A model generated the notes under the pieces. It had not been told where the DNA came from and did not search any database. It saw only the letters and a list, made by a program, of their open reading frames with translations. This document shows, in pieces, positions 34,430 to 46,964 of a stretch of 64,000 bases of DNA (the first letter of the stretch is position 1; every line of letters starts with the position of its first letter). The position numbers and the translations under genes are program-made. Source of the DNA: Stictocephala bisonia (lineage: Eukaryota; Arthropoda; Insecta; Hemiptera; Membracidae); the NCBI GenBank assembly GCA_035578905.1, contig JAQJVL010000175.1, positions 1,463,001-1,527,000 on the forward strand, in the 5' to 3' direction.

Positions 34430-35480
34430 TGACATGGCTAACCCCTTGACTTCTTACAAGATCTTTAAAGCTTGTTACAGTACTTCTTACGTCTATAATG
34501 TGGACAGAAGAAACATTATCACTGTATGTGTCACTCAGCCTGTGCCAACCTATAAGCTAGCTTTGGCTGAGGGGACGATGAGTCGGCCCCCTTCCCACTC
34601 TGCTACCCAGGCCTGCCAGACTCACATCGATTGCAATTTGCCTGATTATGATTTTTCTTTCACTGCCAACACCACCCTCACCACTGAAGTTTGACTTGAA
34701 GAAGACACTCGCTATAGGAGACATGCCATATGCTGTGATGCAAAGTGTCAAAAGAGTGAGTTTTCTGGAGTGCTTCCCAGTAGGAAGAATTATAGATGTG
34801 TTAAGCGTGGGTTATTAAAACACTCAGACATAAGCATTTCTGTCGTTTATATACATGTTGGTTGTAATAATTTGAAAAGAGTGTTCTTGTACTAATGGTT
34901 TAGGTATAATGATGGCCATGGGAAGCGAGAGGCCCTTCACAGCATGGCGGATCTGTTATAATAGGACAAAGTTTCTGGATGTAAAGATTCCTCAGCAGTG
35001 TGCTGGTCTGCCATGACACCTGCCACATTGAGCTACCTCTTTGACTTCAATATACAATTTGAGCAACGTGCAGTAATTTTGGGGTTGAATTCCTTAGAGG
35101 AACAGCTATGTGCGCCGAAAAGACCTTAACCAGGACGGGGTTCACTTCAATCATAGAGCTACTTGCAGCCTTGGTTCATTGTTCAAGAGTGCCTTTTCAT
35201 CAGATCTAGTTTGTGAAACCAATATAACACAGAATGCTGGGCCTGGTAATCATCATCAATTTCCTGAAACCTCAGATTCCTCTCATGTCTCAGAAAACTA
35301 CTTTGGAGGGGTAAGTACATCAAAGTCGCTCATCTTAATATCAAATCCCTCAACACAGGGTTTGAGAAGATGAGCTCTCTGGTGAGTGACTTTGATTTTG
35401 ATGTTCTGGCATTGACATGCAATAGTTAGGTGACTTCACACCAACACGCCTTCTGACTAATACTCGATACCAGAGTACAC
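34430..35480 (+). pseudogene. LINE remnant: ORF1 SGNH-like segment and start of endonuclease
   Basis: The plus strand encodes IHVGCNNL (34850-34880), KREALHSMADLLYRTKF, then YVRRKDLNQDGVHFNHRATC at 35108-35166. The D.VH.N..... pattern corresponds to the catalytic Asp/His block of the SGNH esterase found at the end of ORF1 in several arthropod LINEs. Downstream, HLNIKSLNTGFEKMSSL and DFDVLALT at 35320-35420 are the start of an APE-type endonuclease. The element is cut there. Several frames are needed, so it is degenerate. Confidence 0.6.
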
Positions 35481-35784
35481 TTTCTCTGTATATCAAGGAG
35501 GAAATATGCCGGCTCTTGTGTATAATATTTGCGTTACCTTGGGGTGGTGGAGATGAGGTGAGATTGAAGATGGAAGATAACTTCTCCTGTACTGTAATGA
35601 AAGAAGAGCAAGAATATCACATGACGAATGAAGAGACGGCACATGACACAAGCGTCCAACCGTCACGGAGGACAAACTTTTAACTGAGGCACTATCTGGT
35701 GTGTTTTCTTGAAACTTATATTGAAAGGTTTGTCACCGTATGGTGCTGTTAAACTTTGTTCTGATGTTAAATATTAAACATACC

Positions 35785-36625
35785 GGGCCCCTTGAACCAA
35801 CTGGTTTAACAAAACTTAATTTCAACTTGCAGAAAAAAAACACTTCTTTTTCTTGAATAAATGAAAACGAAATAAAATAAAAATGATTGACAAGATATTG
35901 TCGTTGTGGGGGCCTTAAGCTTCTTCCAAAGGCATAGGGAACACTTTGAATACAGGGTGAACTAGAGAACCATTCTTCGTTGGTAACCCTTACTGCACCA
36001 TCTGCTCCTGGATGAACAACAGTGATGCGAGCTAATGGCCTAGAGAGAGGTGAGGTTAAAACATATGTTAAGAGTTACAACACGCAGCGTTTCAAACGGC
36101 ATTAGGTCTCCATTAGTGGGCACTACCTTGTACCCAAACGCCCTTCACCTGCACAACCTCCTTACAGGCGAGGTGCCCTTCACCTGTCCTGACACCGTCA
36201 CGGAAGAATGAAAATTGAGACCGGGACGGTGTATTAGAAAATAATAACTTATTCCTTTCCACCGCACACTCGTAGCCACCCTACTATTTTTGTCTAATTC
36301 CGGGGGTGAAAAGAACAACCACCTCCGAAGACACAACACGGAGTGCGGTGGAAAGGGATAATTATTAAGTATCAATGACAGCGTACGTGTACGGGCGGGT
36401 GCGTGGGTCAATGACAGCGTACGTGTAGAGAGAGGGAAGGAGAGACAAAGAAGGAGAGGGACTGGCTAGGTCTTGTGGCAGTGCCCACTGCTGAGACCTG
36501 ATGCCTGTTGAAACGCCACGTGTTGAAACTCTTAACATATGAGTTAACCGTCAAATTAAGCTAAACTTAACAGGTTAAAGCATCTTGAACTAAGACAAAG
36601 TCTCCGATCACTAAATAATTTACAG
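35785..36625 (-). pseudogene. BEL/Pao retrotransposon integrase C-terminus, interrupted by a TTAA element
   Basis: The minus strand reads LVIGDFVLVQDALT at 36610-36570, then, after the insertion, RPLARITVVHPGADGAVRV at about 36025-35965 and a PMPLEEA-like end. GD.VL.QD......W.L.RV..VHPG.DG.VRV is the standard C-terminal chromo-like region of BEL/Pao Pol. A purine-rich aaggggcccgg at about 35790, followed by tatgtttaa, looks like a polypurine tract and start of a 3' LTR. The LTR itself (35500-35785) has no second copy in the window. Confidence 0.6.
36060..36543. mobile_element. TTAA-flanked MITE with about 75-bp inverted repeats and an internal hairpin
   Basis: TTAA occurs at 36056-36059 and 36544-36547, with GG outside on both sides. 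Inner ends read aacatatgttaagagtt and, from the right, ctcatatgttaagagtt, then both continue caacacg, gcgtttcaa, ggcat.aggtctc and agtgggcact.cc. A second inverted pair is nested inside (36241-36272 against 36331-36370: attcctttccaccgcac). No ORF. TTAA targets are used by piggyBac and Kolobok elements; the ends are unlike the CACGTTC group. Confidence 0.75.
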
Positions 36626-36734
36626 TTGCACTCATACCAAATCCCCACTTCCGACACCGGTTGTCAGTCTTCTGTTTATGTGGTTTTCCAGTTGTATGCC
36701 ATAAACTCGTCCATACTATTAAATGCATGAGATG

Positions 36735-38435
36735 CTAAACAGCGCTTGAGACGAGTTTGTAACACCTAGTTGGGGCATTCTTAATTGAGTCCGGTAATTT
36801 GTTGACAAAACGAACACCTGCGTGTGAGAGCAAGCGTTCGTGGACTACCGTCCTGTTGTTCCCAGTTCGGTAGTTGTTTCTGCCTCTAGTGTTGTGTGTA
36901 TGTATGTCCCGGCCACTTGTCAGGACACTTTTAGAGATGCAAAATAAGGTTGTCTCCAGTGTGTAAAGACTCGGCAATGTCAACAGTTGCAATTTTTTTA
37001 ATGTTTCTTTGCAGGTTTCTCTGAACTTCAATTGTGCAACAATGCGAACCGCTTGTTTTTGAAATTTAAATTCTCTGCTAAACTGATTGTTTGCAGAAGC
37101 TCCCCACAGCACCACACCGTAGGTGAGATGGGGGTAAATCAGGCCGTAATACGCCGTCATTAGTACTTCAATTGGGCAGAATTTTGCTAACGTTCTCAAA
37201 ACATGAATGCCTGAGGACAATTTAGAGCAAATATGGTCCTTGTGCGAATTCCAGGTCAACCCTCGATCCAGGTGTATTCCCAGGAATGTTGAACTATCAG
37301 TCTCATCTAACCGTGTATCTGCCAGCCAAATGAGTGGTCTCTCCTCATCATCATATGGTCGCAACGAAAATGACAAAACATTACATTTTGAGGGGTTTAC
37401 TTCAAGATTGAGACTGTGGAAATATTGGACACAATTGTTTTAATCAAAAAAAGCTTGTTGTTCAAGAATCTGTGTTAATTTGTTTCTGAATAAAAGGGTT
37501 GTGTCATCTGCGTACTGAATGAGTTGCCCATGCAATAACGATGACCCTATGTCGTTGACATAGATGAGAAAAAGAATCAGGCTGAGTATTGAGCCCTGAG
37601 GGACTCCGTATCTCAGCTCGATTGGTTCAGAGAATTTATCTGAAATTTGGACAGCTTGGAATTGGTTGTTCAGAAAAGAGTGAAGCCACTTGATCGGCAC
37701 TCCTCTTATACCATAAGATTCAAGTTTGTCAAGCAGCTTATAGCCGTCAACACAGTCGAAAGCTTAAGACAAGTCGAAAAATACACTAAGCGTGCAATCT
37801 CAATCTTCTAATCCCTCAACAACATTTTCGACTAGACTCACAACAGCGTCTACTGTCGATTCGTTTTCTCTTTAACCAAATGGGTCGTCATAGAGAAGGT
37901 TGTGTCTGTTTAGAAACTGCACCATTCTAATTAAAAAGAGTTTTTTTGAATACTTTGCTTAAAACTGGCAAAATTGAGACAGGCCTGTAATTATTTATAG
38001 AATAAGGATAGTTTTCTTTAAAATTGGACATACTGTTGAAACTTTAAGGAGATAGGGAAAAACTCCATTTTCGATAGATTAATTTATCAATTGCGTCAAT
38101 GGTGTAATGATCTGTTTCGCAAACTTTTTAGTGAGCCACACGGGCATTAAATTAAGCACGGACAAAAAAAGCCACACGGATATTTTTGGCTGGGAGCTGC
38201 TGAATAATTTTTTCGACTTCTTCCTTAACTACCGGAGCCAACACAATTGAGGTAACTGGGCTCCGTATACGCATAGGGGTTTCTTGTGGAGGTGAATGAC
38301 AGGCCCCGAACTCAAAGTAACAGACGCGAAGAATCTATTAAACTCGTTTGCCATATCGGTCGAATCGTCCACAAGTCTTTCCCCAACTTTAATTTGTTTC
38401 CGTTCTATTTGCTTATTGTTTATGATGTCGCACAC
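36735..38435 (-). pseudogene. LINE reverse transcriptase, degenerate
   Basis: 38435-38229 reads DIINNKQIERKQIKVGERLV and FNRFFASV, the linker before the polymerase. 37700-37440 carries WLHSFLNNQFQAVQI, YGVPQGSILSLILFLIYVND and QYADDTTLLF, with the YADD catalytic pair intact. 37376-36735 carries TFLGIHLDRGLTWNSH, YGLIYPHLTYGVVLWGA and the C-terminal NTRG....YRT and KLPDSIKNA. The region 37710-38200 is interrupted by stops (SKAF area at about 37750). It is closely related to 6199-7080 and 56092-57785. Confidence 0.8.
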
Positions 38436-38799
38436 AGTTTTGGAAACATTTTTAGATAAAATGATTGCTTTGGATACATTCTACCCTGTTGCGGCTTTGA
38501 TAACCTGTCTGTTAATTCTTTTGTAATTTTGGCAAAAAATTTGAAATTTTAATTTGTGTTTGTTTTGTAAATTTTGGAGTAAGATTTGAGTTTTTCTCTC
38601 AAAACCAAAATTCCTTTAGTTATCCATTTGTTATTTTTCTTTTTGGGTAAAGCATTGATTGTTTTAGTAGGACAACATGTATTTAAGTAAAATTCAGGCA
38701 GTCTGAAAAATTTTTTAAATTATTTTTTCAACTGACTGTGATGAATTGAAACAAGTCCACTTTTCTTTAGAAAGGGAAGCGTTAAGGAAGACGATGTTA

Positions 38800-39560
38800 C
38801 TTGGCCTTGTGCCTCTTATTGTTTTAGCAATTTTGGGCTAATTACAATTTTATCTCCACTAATTACAGCCTCTTGGCCGTAGTGGTCGGAAATTGCTGTA
38901 TTGACCACGTAAACTACGACACTTGAGAGATTGGTGATGACATTGTCAATCACTGTTTTTGAGTTGTTGCTTACACCCGCGTTGGTGTATGTATTAACAA
39001 CTCCAAGCCGAACGTTCTTAGCAGGTTGGTGGTTGGATCAATCTTTTGGTGGTTGGAGAATTGTCGACCAATGCATCAATGTTAAAGTCACTCATCAGCA
39101 TATAATTCTGTTTACATGCTGATAGCCATTAGTAATGATTCAAGTTTTGAGAAAAATATATCTTCATTTCCACTGGGAGATCTGTATATGCTGATTACCA
39201 CTATTTTTTAATGCTGTGTGTGAAATTTGATACCGACTGCTTCAAAATCTTTTTCGATCACTTCATTGAGAATGAGAGTGTCGAAAGCATAATTTTGTTT
39301 CACGAATGTTGCGACACCTCCTCCTTTGGAGAGTTGATGGCAATATGAGCTGGCTAAATTAAAATTTGGAATTTGACAACGATCGATATTATTGTTGTTG
39401 AATCCATTTTCAGTTTACCACAAGTACGTACATCTGTTTCTAACTCCTCACACATGATTTGGATTTCTTCTAGTTTGTTAGTGGCAAATTGGGCGTTTTG
39501 ATGAAGCAGTCGTATTGAACTTTGATTGAGGTTTTAGGTTGTGTGAGTTCGTTGAGTTGA
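38800..39560 (-). pseudogene. LINE APE-type endonuclease, degenerate
   Basis: Visible pieces on the minus strand are LSKGGGVATFVKQ, IYRSPSGNEDIFFSKLESLL, NAGVSNNSKTVIDNVITNLS and AISDHYGQEAVI. This gives the GG.A, YRSP, D.V.TN and SDH motifs in family order. The GD.N block is missing or off frame. In-frame stops are present. Confidence 0.7.
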
Positions 39561-39743
39561 GTCAGTCAATTTCGCCCGATGTCGGTAAGTGGGGCACCTA
39601 AAAAATAATTACTATTGCTAGTAGTCAATCCAGTAGGTTGCTGGGTAGGTTGATAGATCACCAAAGCCTCTGCGTAGCTGACAACTTGTTGACGCGGTGT
39701 GAAGGTCGTCTGCGGTTTGGAGATGGGTGTCACTCCGAGGCGG

Positions 39744-40290
39744 TTAGCTCGTTAAATAGTGGAGACTGACGGATCCGGCTGACTCGGGAGTTCTGGACCG
39801 GGCAATTCCGTCGGCTACGCGCTTCATGCTCTCTAAGAACAGACTAGCCAGTAGTCGTTTGCCGGCCATTCGCAGGTGCATACCATGCCTAGTGTAGCGT
39901 CTTCCAATAGAGTTGATGTTTAGCAGCTGCACCTGACGGAATCTGGCACAAAGTTCTTCAATAAAGTTATTGATATATGCAATATGTACGGGGTGGCCCA
40001 CCGGCAGATCGTGTCGTATTGGTAGTGTGGAGACGATAACTGCACTAGATGGAGTGAGGATAGAGGTGACTATCCTCTCAAGATGATTGTGTACATTCTT
40101 GGGAGTGTAGGCGACACGCTATCAACATTGAACAGCTCCTTGGTGGTGGTGGACTTCCAGACGACACAGTGACAAGACCTGCTCTGGGCTTACTCATCCC
40201 ACTCACTTTTATCTTGGGGCTGACCTTCTCCTGCAGCATTCTGATCAGGTGACGAGTGTGGCTATCTCCCTTAATGTGCAGTAAATTAAC
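39744..40290 (-). pseudogene. LINE ORF1 SGNH/GDSL-esterase-like segment
   Basis: Near 40250 the minus strand reads LLHIKGDSHTRHLIRML, the GDS block with its nucleophile Ser. The block V segment NSIGRRYTRHGMHLRMAGKR follows at about 39870-39915 with a His. Between them frames shift. An esterase fold at the end of ORF1 is known in some arthropod and vertebrate LINEs; its role is not settled. The Ser and His are both preserved here although the frame is not. Confidence 0.6.
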
Positions 40291-40320
40291 GACTGGCGGG
40301 CTGACTACGGGCTATTTCGT

Positions 40321-41269
40321 AGTAAATCTTATTATAGTATTCATAGTGTTTGTTTCAACAAAAACGGATAAAAACAGCTGAATTATGCTGCAAAACGTAA
40401 AACAATGTTTTACAGCATTAACCAATGTTTTACAGCATTAACCAATGTTTTACAGCATTAACCAATGTTTTACAGCATTAACCAAAGGCTAGTGTGGTTT
40501 TAAATGTGTGTGTATTTTGAACATCTGATTTCATGTCAATCTGCTATTTCATATGAACATCTTTTTATTTATGTTATTAATATTACGTTTGGATTCCATT
40601 CCAATTCTGGAGTTCTTATTGAAACCGGTCGTCCAGAGTTACCTTTTCTTTGGGGATTAAAGCTTCCTGTCTCTGCAAGTCGTTGGACCTTTGTAAAATT
40701 TGTATGACAAGGAATCACACGAAATTAAAAAGTTCCTGATACATTTTAGTCCTCTCGCTCCAGTACTACTACAATGAGCCATGCCATACATCAAATGCAT
40801 GTCTGCCATTTCTGAGTTGGCCAGGTAACGTAATGTAAGGTGTACATTACATTATCTGCCATTAGTTGTTAATAAAAGGAAATTATGAAAATAACAAAAA
40901 AGAACCATGTCATGAGAAAATAAACTACTAATACTAATTAATTAAAACTAACAATACGATAAAAACACTTTTCAGAATCACTCACAAAAAACGTGTACAT
41001 GACAGTGTTCTTTATGTCATTTACACAAAGAACATGGAATGATGCCAATAATGGAATCTAAAACTAATATTAATAACATAAATAAACAGCTGTTCATATG
41101 AAATAGCAGACTGACATGAAATCAGCTGTTCAAACTACACACATATTTAAAACCGCACTAGCCTTTGGTTAATGCTGTAAAATATTGTTTTACATTTTGC
41201 AGCATAACTCAGCTGTTTTTATCCGATTTTGTTGAAACAAACACTGTGAATATTATAATGAAATTTACT
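40321..41269. mobile_element. Fold-back element with about 260-bp inverted arms
   Basis: The left arm 40321-40600 and right arm about 41025-41269 are inverted copies: agtaaatNttattata, tgtttgtttcaacaaaa.cggataaaaacagctga, tatgctgcaaaa.gtaaaacaat, ggctagtg.ggttttaaat, ctgatttcatgtcaNtctgctatttcatatgaac and tatttatgttattaatatta. There is no ORF. The left arm carries an expanded 20-bp tandem repeat that the right arm has only once. Confidence 0.85.
40401..40485. repeat. Tandem repeat, 20 bp x 4, inside one fold-back arm
   Basis: Four copies of accaatgttttacagcatta (first copy begins aacaa). The opposite arm has one copy of the corresponding word (gttaatgctgtaaaatattg), so the expansion happened after the arms formed. 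Confidence 0.95.
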
Positions 41270-41658
41270 TAAAAACATTATTCTTGCATTTTGTTTGTAA
41301 AATTAGTCAGTTTTTAGATATTTCAGTTATTCAGATATTAAACGTACGCCATTTTGAAACGGGTGAAGATTAATTTTATATATTTGTTTAAGAAATAGTA
41401 CTATTTTAGGTTAGTACAATCATGAAGTTTCACACTTAATACCTTGAGTGAATCCAAAGTTGTGAATTTTTATGTAAAAAACGCATAACGCCTTATTTAA
41501 TGTGTGCCTATTTACAAATAAACACGACGTTTTACTTTAACTATAAATATTACTTAATTCGACTTGTGTCACGTAGATTTTTATTAAGATAGTATCAACT
41601 CAGTATTAATATTATTCTAAAGAGATGCTAACAAATATAAAACACGAACTAAGAAATC

Positions 41659-42788
41659 AGTGGCGGATCCAGAGAGGGGCTAGGTGGGTCTATAGCCCCC
41701 CTTCGGGTGTCAAATTCACACTGGATAAAACAATGGTTTGTTACAGAATTTTAATTTGTTAAATAAAATAATAATATGTTGTGAACAATCTGGATAAATT
41801 TGTGAAATAGAAAATCAAATAATTAATATTTTGAAAATTATAACCTGTGGCCAACCCATAAATAGTCAGCCGTATTAATACGTCATTGCTCCATTACCAG
41901 TCGCTGACGATGCAAAGCGAACCCCTTCAGAGCAGTTTCGCTCCACGACAAACGTCAAACACATGGGTTTCTGTTTCAATGAGTGGCCCGTAATAATTAT
42001 CGTATCATAACACTTGATGTGTCATTTAATAGATGGAGACCTGATCTAGTGGACCATTTAGTTGGTTTTTGTAAAAAATTAAGTATTTTTATAATTACTT
42101 ACAGTTAAATATGTAACATTTTTAATGTTATTCTCGGCAATTTTAAATAAATAAAACTCAAAATATCAAGTTATGCCCCTCTAGATCAGGTCTTCATCTA
42201 TCAAATGACACTTCAAGGGTTACTATACGATAATTATTACGAACCGTTCAGTTAAATTAAAAACGTATGTTTTAGTCCGTGGACGACCCGTTATTAATGT
42301 GTTGTCAATGGCAGCCCACAGTGACTCAATGATACTTAAGCCTAATCCCCACTTACAAACAGTTTCTTGTTTCTTCTTAATGTTTGTAAACAGTTTGCAG
42401 ACTGCTTTGAAACAACAGAGAAACATATTTGTGTCCACACTGTCACTAGCTGGACGATGTTTCCCGAGATGTGGACTGAAGACGTTCTTGGTTCGTATTC
42501 GATCCTATCCGAACCATCCCACTTTCTTGGCCGAACTACCTCTTTTTTCTCACACAATGCTTTGTGTTAACGTCGAAATCGTATTTTCAAAACTGTTATT
42601 TTATTATTTATTTACTTATTATATTTGTCCATATCATCGGTGCTCACGTCAAAAACGAGCGATTTCCTGTAGGGCGTCATCTTTCTTATCCCTGTTCTTG
42701 TAATCTGGAGAAGTTATGTACAAAACTCTACGGGAATGAAACTCTTCAACTAAATTTGAAATATGTTCCTGGATCCACGCCGTAGTAC
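41659..42788. mobile_element. Possible non-autonomous hAT-like element with internal hairpin
   Basis: 41659 starts cagtggcggatccagagagg, a common hAT-type end. 42769-42784 (cctggatccacgccgtag) could be its diverged inverted partner. The 8-bp flanks do not match, so the right boundary is uncertain. Inside, 41985-42053 is inverted at 42178-42245 (gtaataattatcgta, tgtcattt.atagatg.agacctgatctag). Minus and plus ORFs at 42223-42785 have no recognised motif. Confidence 0.35.
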
Positions 42789-43360
42789 CAGGCCCCGATT
42801 AACCAGTAGGCTAAGTAGGCTACAGCCTAGGGCGCGAGGTCGCCAATGCATTTTGGGGGGCGCTTCGGAATTTAAGATGAAGTGCTTGTTATAACAAAAA
42901 TATATGATTTCCAGCTTAGACTGACTACAAACTACCAATAGAAAAAAAATATTAAGTGGAAGATGTCATTAATAAATAGCGTCTAGCCTAGCTATAACCA
43001 TCGAAATGAAATGAATTATCGTAACGTAATGGTAGGAAACTAAAAGGGAAATTTTGTTCCGCGGGACGGGCGCCGCCATGTAGGCTACCATGCGCAGTTT
43101 GCAACACTGACGCTCTGAAAGATTGTATAGCAACTAACTGCAGTCACTAGCCTAGTCAGGTCAGTCAGTGTATCTGTATGTCCGCTAAGTCCGCATTGTT
43201 TGTTTGTTTTAATAATTATGGTTTGTTGGTATAAATTGGTGTCGTCGCTAGTTAAGTATACACACTTGGAAACTGAGAGAGTAGTATAGTGTTTGTACTA
43301 TTTGAAACTTCTAACTGGTTTTCCTGTTCCAAAGATTGTAGGCTAGGCTACACTAACACC

Positions 43361-45942
43361 ATGAGTAAAAAGCCAAGTGGTTCTGATTATCGTAAAAGGG
43401 CTCGGGAGCGTAATGAACGCGAAAGTGCTCTCGTAAATAAAATTCATAAACTAGAGGCATTTTTTAATAAGCCTAAAACTCTTAGCTCTTCTGAAATAAT
43501 ACCGGTTGCTACTAGAAGTGAACCCATCGTTGAGTGTAGTGAGGAAAACGAAGTAGTGGAGGCGACTCCGACCACCAGTGTCACGGATGAGTCAGACACC
43601 ATACTGCTAGCACCGGAAACTGCACCTGCCTTCGTCACCGTACCTTCATCAAGCGAACCTATTGCAGATTTTGGACAGCAATTACAGAATTCATCATCAA
43701 CAAATATAGAGGTAAAAGATCCACAAAATCTTGATGATCCTGCTTTGTGGGAAGTAAACGAGGAATTGCGCGAATACTTTGCGCTGCACAGTATTAACCA
43801 AAATGACGATGGGGATTTTTCCAAATCTATGAGACAATATTCTGGTCAAAACCGGTATTTGAATAAAGCTTGTTTTTCAAAAAACTTGTAAATGGCGAGG
43901 TAGTGAAGAGAACTCACCTTATTTATTCAAAATCGACAGGTTATGTATTTTGTGCTCCTTGCAAGCTTTATGGGGGGAAAACTGCTTTGGCAAACTGTGG
44001 TTTTAATGATTGGAAAAATTCTCATAAAATCCAAGAACACGATAAAAGTCTAGAACACAGGGAATGTATGAACAAATATTTAACCCGAATGAATGTATCT
44101 AAGAGAATTGATTCAAAGCTGCATGAGCAGCATCAAGTAGAAGTGAAGTACTGGAGAAGTGTTTTGATAAGGGTTGTTGAAGTAGTTAAGTATTTAACTT
44201 CTCGAGGGCTTCCATTTCATGGTGAAAATGAAACTTTGGGATCAACCAGTAATGGGAATTTTCTAGGTTGTATCGAGCTTCTCTGCAAGTTTGATCCTTT
44301 TATGGCTGACCATGTGGCTCGTTTTGGAAATAAAGGCAAGGGAGTGCCCTCATACTTATCTTCTACGATAGTGAACGAGTTTATTGTACTTTTAGCAGAC
44401 CATGTGAAAAACAAAATCGTGTTAGATATCAAGAATGCTAAGTACTTTTCAATCATTGTCGACTCTACTCCCGATGTTTCCAACGTAGATCAGTTGACAT
44501 TTGTCATTCGTTTTGTAGCATTTGACGGGTCACCTAATGAACGATTCATAACTTTCATCCCAAATAGTGGCCATAAAGGAGAAGACATGGAGAAGGCCGT
44601 AATGAATACCCTTGAAAGTTTGAACTTAAATATCAGTGACTGCAGAGGACAAAGCTACGACAACGCAAGTAATATGTCAGGGTGCTACAAAGGGCTACAA
44701 AACAGAATTAAAGAGCAAAACCCACTTGCTCACTACATTCCTTGTGCAGCTCATTCTCTACAGCTAGTAGGTTCGGCTGCTGCTGAGAGTAGCGCTATTT
44801 CTGTTGAGTATTTTGCCCTTGAACAGCAAATTTACAACTTTTTTCATTCTTCTACACAAAGATGGGATACTCTCTTGTCTCATTATGATAAACACTCTTT
44901 GACAGTTAAAAGCCTTTCAAAAACTCGCTGGAGTGCAAGAGCAGACGCCAGTAAAGCTATGCACAAGTGCTATCAACAAATAGTCGCAGCTTTACAAGAC
45001 ATCAGTTCGAACGAAGAAGATAAAAAGGAAGTTCGACTTGAAGCCAAACAGCTGATAGAGAAGCTTCAGTCATTAGAGATAACCATCATGATTTGCTTTT
45101 GGAATGAAATACTTACTAAGTTTCAAGATGTCAGTTTACAACTTCAGTATGAAGATGGAGACTTAGAGTCTTCTCTGAGTTCATTAAGAAACGAGGAACA
45201 ATTTTCCATTTTTGAAAGTAAGGCATCGTTAATGTGCAATTCTCAAGAATACAAACAAGATAAAAAAAGGAAAAAGAAACAAAAAATGCCTTTTGGGGAA
45301 AGCAAAGAGGGGCACACAGAGTTTGATGGACGAAAATCATTCGTGATAAATTGTTACTTCAAAGCTATTGATACACTCCTAGGACATCTAACAATGAGAA
45401 AATCGATTTATATCACACTGCGAGACTCATTCAACTATTTGTGGAATTTGAATCAAACTGATAGCACAATTTTGAAGGAAAAGGCAACCAAGTTAATGAA
45501 TGAGTATTCAACAGACTTAGACGAATCATTTCCAGATGAGTGTTTGTATTTTCAGAGATTTTTAAAAGACAGCAACACATTCTATGAAGAGGAAAATGTA
45601 TTGGCAGACAAATTGGCGAAAGAGAAAAAAATGAAACCACCAGGTACTAAAGCCTACAGGCTACTGAAACATTTAAAAACTTTAAAACTTGAGTCTCTTT
45701 TTCCTAACGTGGAAGTTGCATTGAGGATCTTCTTAAGCATAGCGGTAACTAATTGCAGCGGAGAAAGGTCCTTTTCTGCTCTCACTCGAGTGAAGAATTT
45801 TTTGAGGTCAACTCTACGGCAAGAAAAACTACAGGCACTCGCTCTCTTATTCATTGAAAGTGACTACGTGCAGCTCGTTCCAATTGATGACTTGATTAAT
45901 GCGTTCGCCTCATCAAAAGCACGGAAAAAAGACTTTAAGTAA
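43361..45942 (+). CDS. hAT transposase (zinc finger, DUF4371, dimerisation), one frameshift
   Basis: The ATG at 43361 opens MSKKPSGSDYRKRARERNER, a basic leader, then an acidic low-complexity region. At a T5 run (43873-43877) the frame shifts by one. The second frame, open from 43870 to the stop at 45942, carries the TTF-type finger (RTHLIYSKSTGYVFCAPC with its Cys pair, DWKNSHKIQEHDKSLEH with the His pair). It is followed by DUF4371 with SRGLPFHGEN and TSNGNFLGCIELL, IVDSTPDVSNVDQL (first catalytic Asp region), CRGQSYDNASNMSGCYKG (second), and the C-terminal dimerisation block NCSGERSFSALTRVKNFLRS, then LALLFIES. Total about 860 residues, usual for the family. The single homopolymer shift could be a sequencing error. 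No intron is needed, unlike the copy at 1-4406. Confidence 0.88.
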
Positions 45943-46964
45943 GAAATATATAAATCGTCACAAGTAACTAAACTGTTTTGTTAATTGTAATTAAACTTTT
46001 TTTTTTATCTTCTAGCTCATTGTTAGGTATTGTAATTAAATGATTAATCACAAAGTATTATATCAATAATGTCATTCCTATAATCCTATGTAACATTTTT
46101 ACTTGAATAAATAAGAGAAAGTTAATAACAGTGTACATTAATTCATTTGAAATCCTTTTCAGTGATTTAAAGTAGAAAAAGTAGAGAAACTCAAACCATA
46201 CGTATACAATAAATAACTTTATTTATTGGATTTGGATTGTTTGAGTTTTCCTACAATTTAAAATTAACAAATATCTTATAAGAGCTCATCCAGAATGACT
46301 GAAAAAGTAATTTAAATACGTAGCTATTCAGTTTGCTCAGTAACATGGAAAACCATTTAAGTACCCATTATCATCCGTTTATACTTACGTGATAAAATGC
46401 ACATAGTTTTAACACGTTCATAACATATGTATACAAATTCATGTAAACGTCTACTGTAATATAACTGTGATATATTTATGTTTGTCGTAAAAGACCAATG
46501 TTAAATAATTAGAAACCATACTTCTTTTTAAAAGATAAAATAATATTACCTAGACAACAATAGACCATCTTACATGATAAAATCAATGTTCAGCATCCTT
46601 TGCAAGTTTGCAGTTTATACGTTTAATAATCTTACTGTTTTTTTGTTTTAGAAATATTAACAAACGTAGTTATTTTAACCATTGAATTTGTAGTCAGGAC
46701 AATACATTACAATTTGTATATTGTACAGCGCATTATTAAGACCTTTGAAAAAATATATATTTTATTTCCGAGCTTTTCTTTCTTCCTAAGAGAGTAAATT
46801 GGTCTTTTAATTGACGTATGTTGTTTTATATGACAAAATTTTAAATGGCCGCTGCACCTCTAAGCCCTTTTAATTATTGAATCAAAAGAGAGAAGCTCGG
46901 TGGTGGGAGAGGGGCGCCAAGCCCAAGATAGCCTACGGGCGCCTAAATCCTTAATCAGGCCCTG
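45943..46964 (+). other. hAT 3' untranslated and subterminal region
   Basis: About 1 kb, AT-rich, with several AATAAA-like signals (46110, 46210). It ends in the GC-richer terminal repeat ggcgcctaaatccttaatca + ggccctg. Confidence 0.6.

Larger units (their letters stand above)
36630..40320 (-). mobile_element. Degenerate LINE with ORF1 SGNH segment, endonuclease and RT
   Basis: Minus-strand order from 40320 leftwards is an SGNH-like ORF1 end, endonuclease, linker, reverse transcriptase and C-terminal tail, the full architecture of a CR1/Jockey-group LINE. Frames are broken throughout. The 3' end abuts the BEL/Pao fragment, and the 5' end abuts the fold-back element at 40321. Confidence 0.78.

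Noticed and set aside
40401..40485. Short regularly repeated units resembling a CRISPR array
   Set aside because: Units are contiguous with no spacers, and the context is a eukaryotic fold-back element.
42299..42785. Overlapping plus- and minus-strand ORFs of 60-134 codons
   Set aside because: No motif in any frame; they lie in a probable non-autonomous element.
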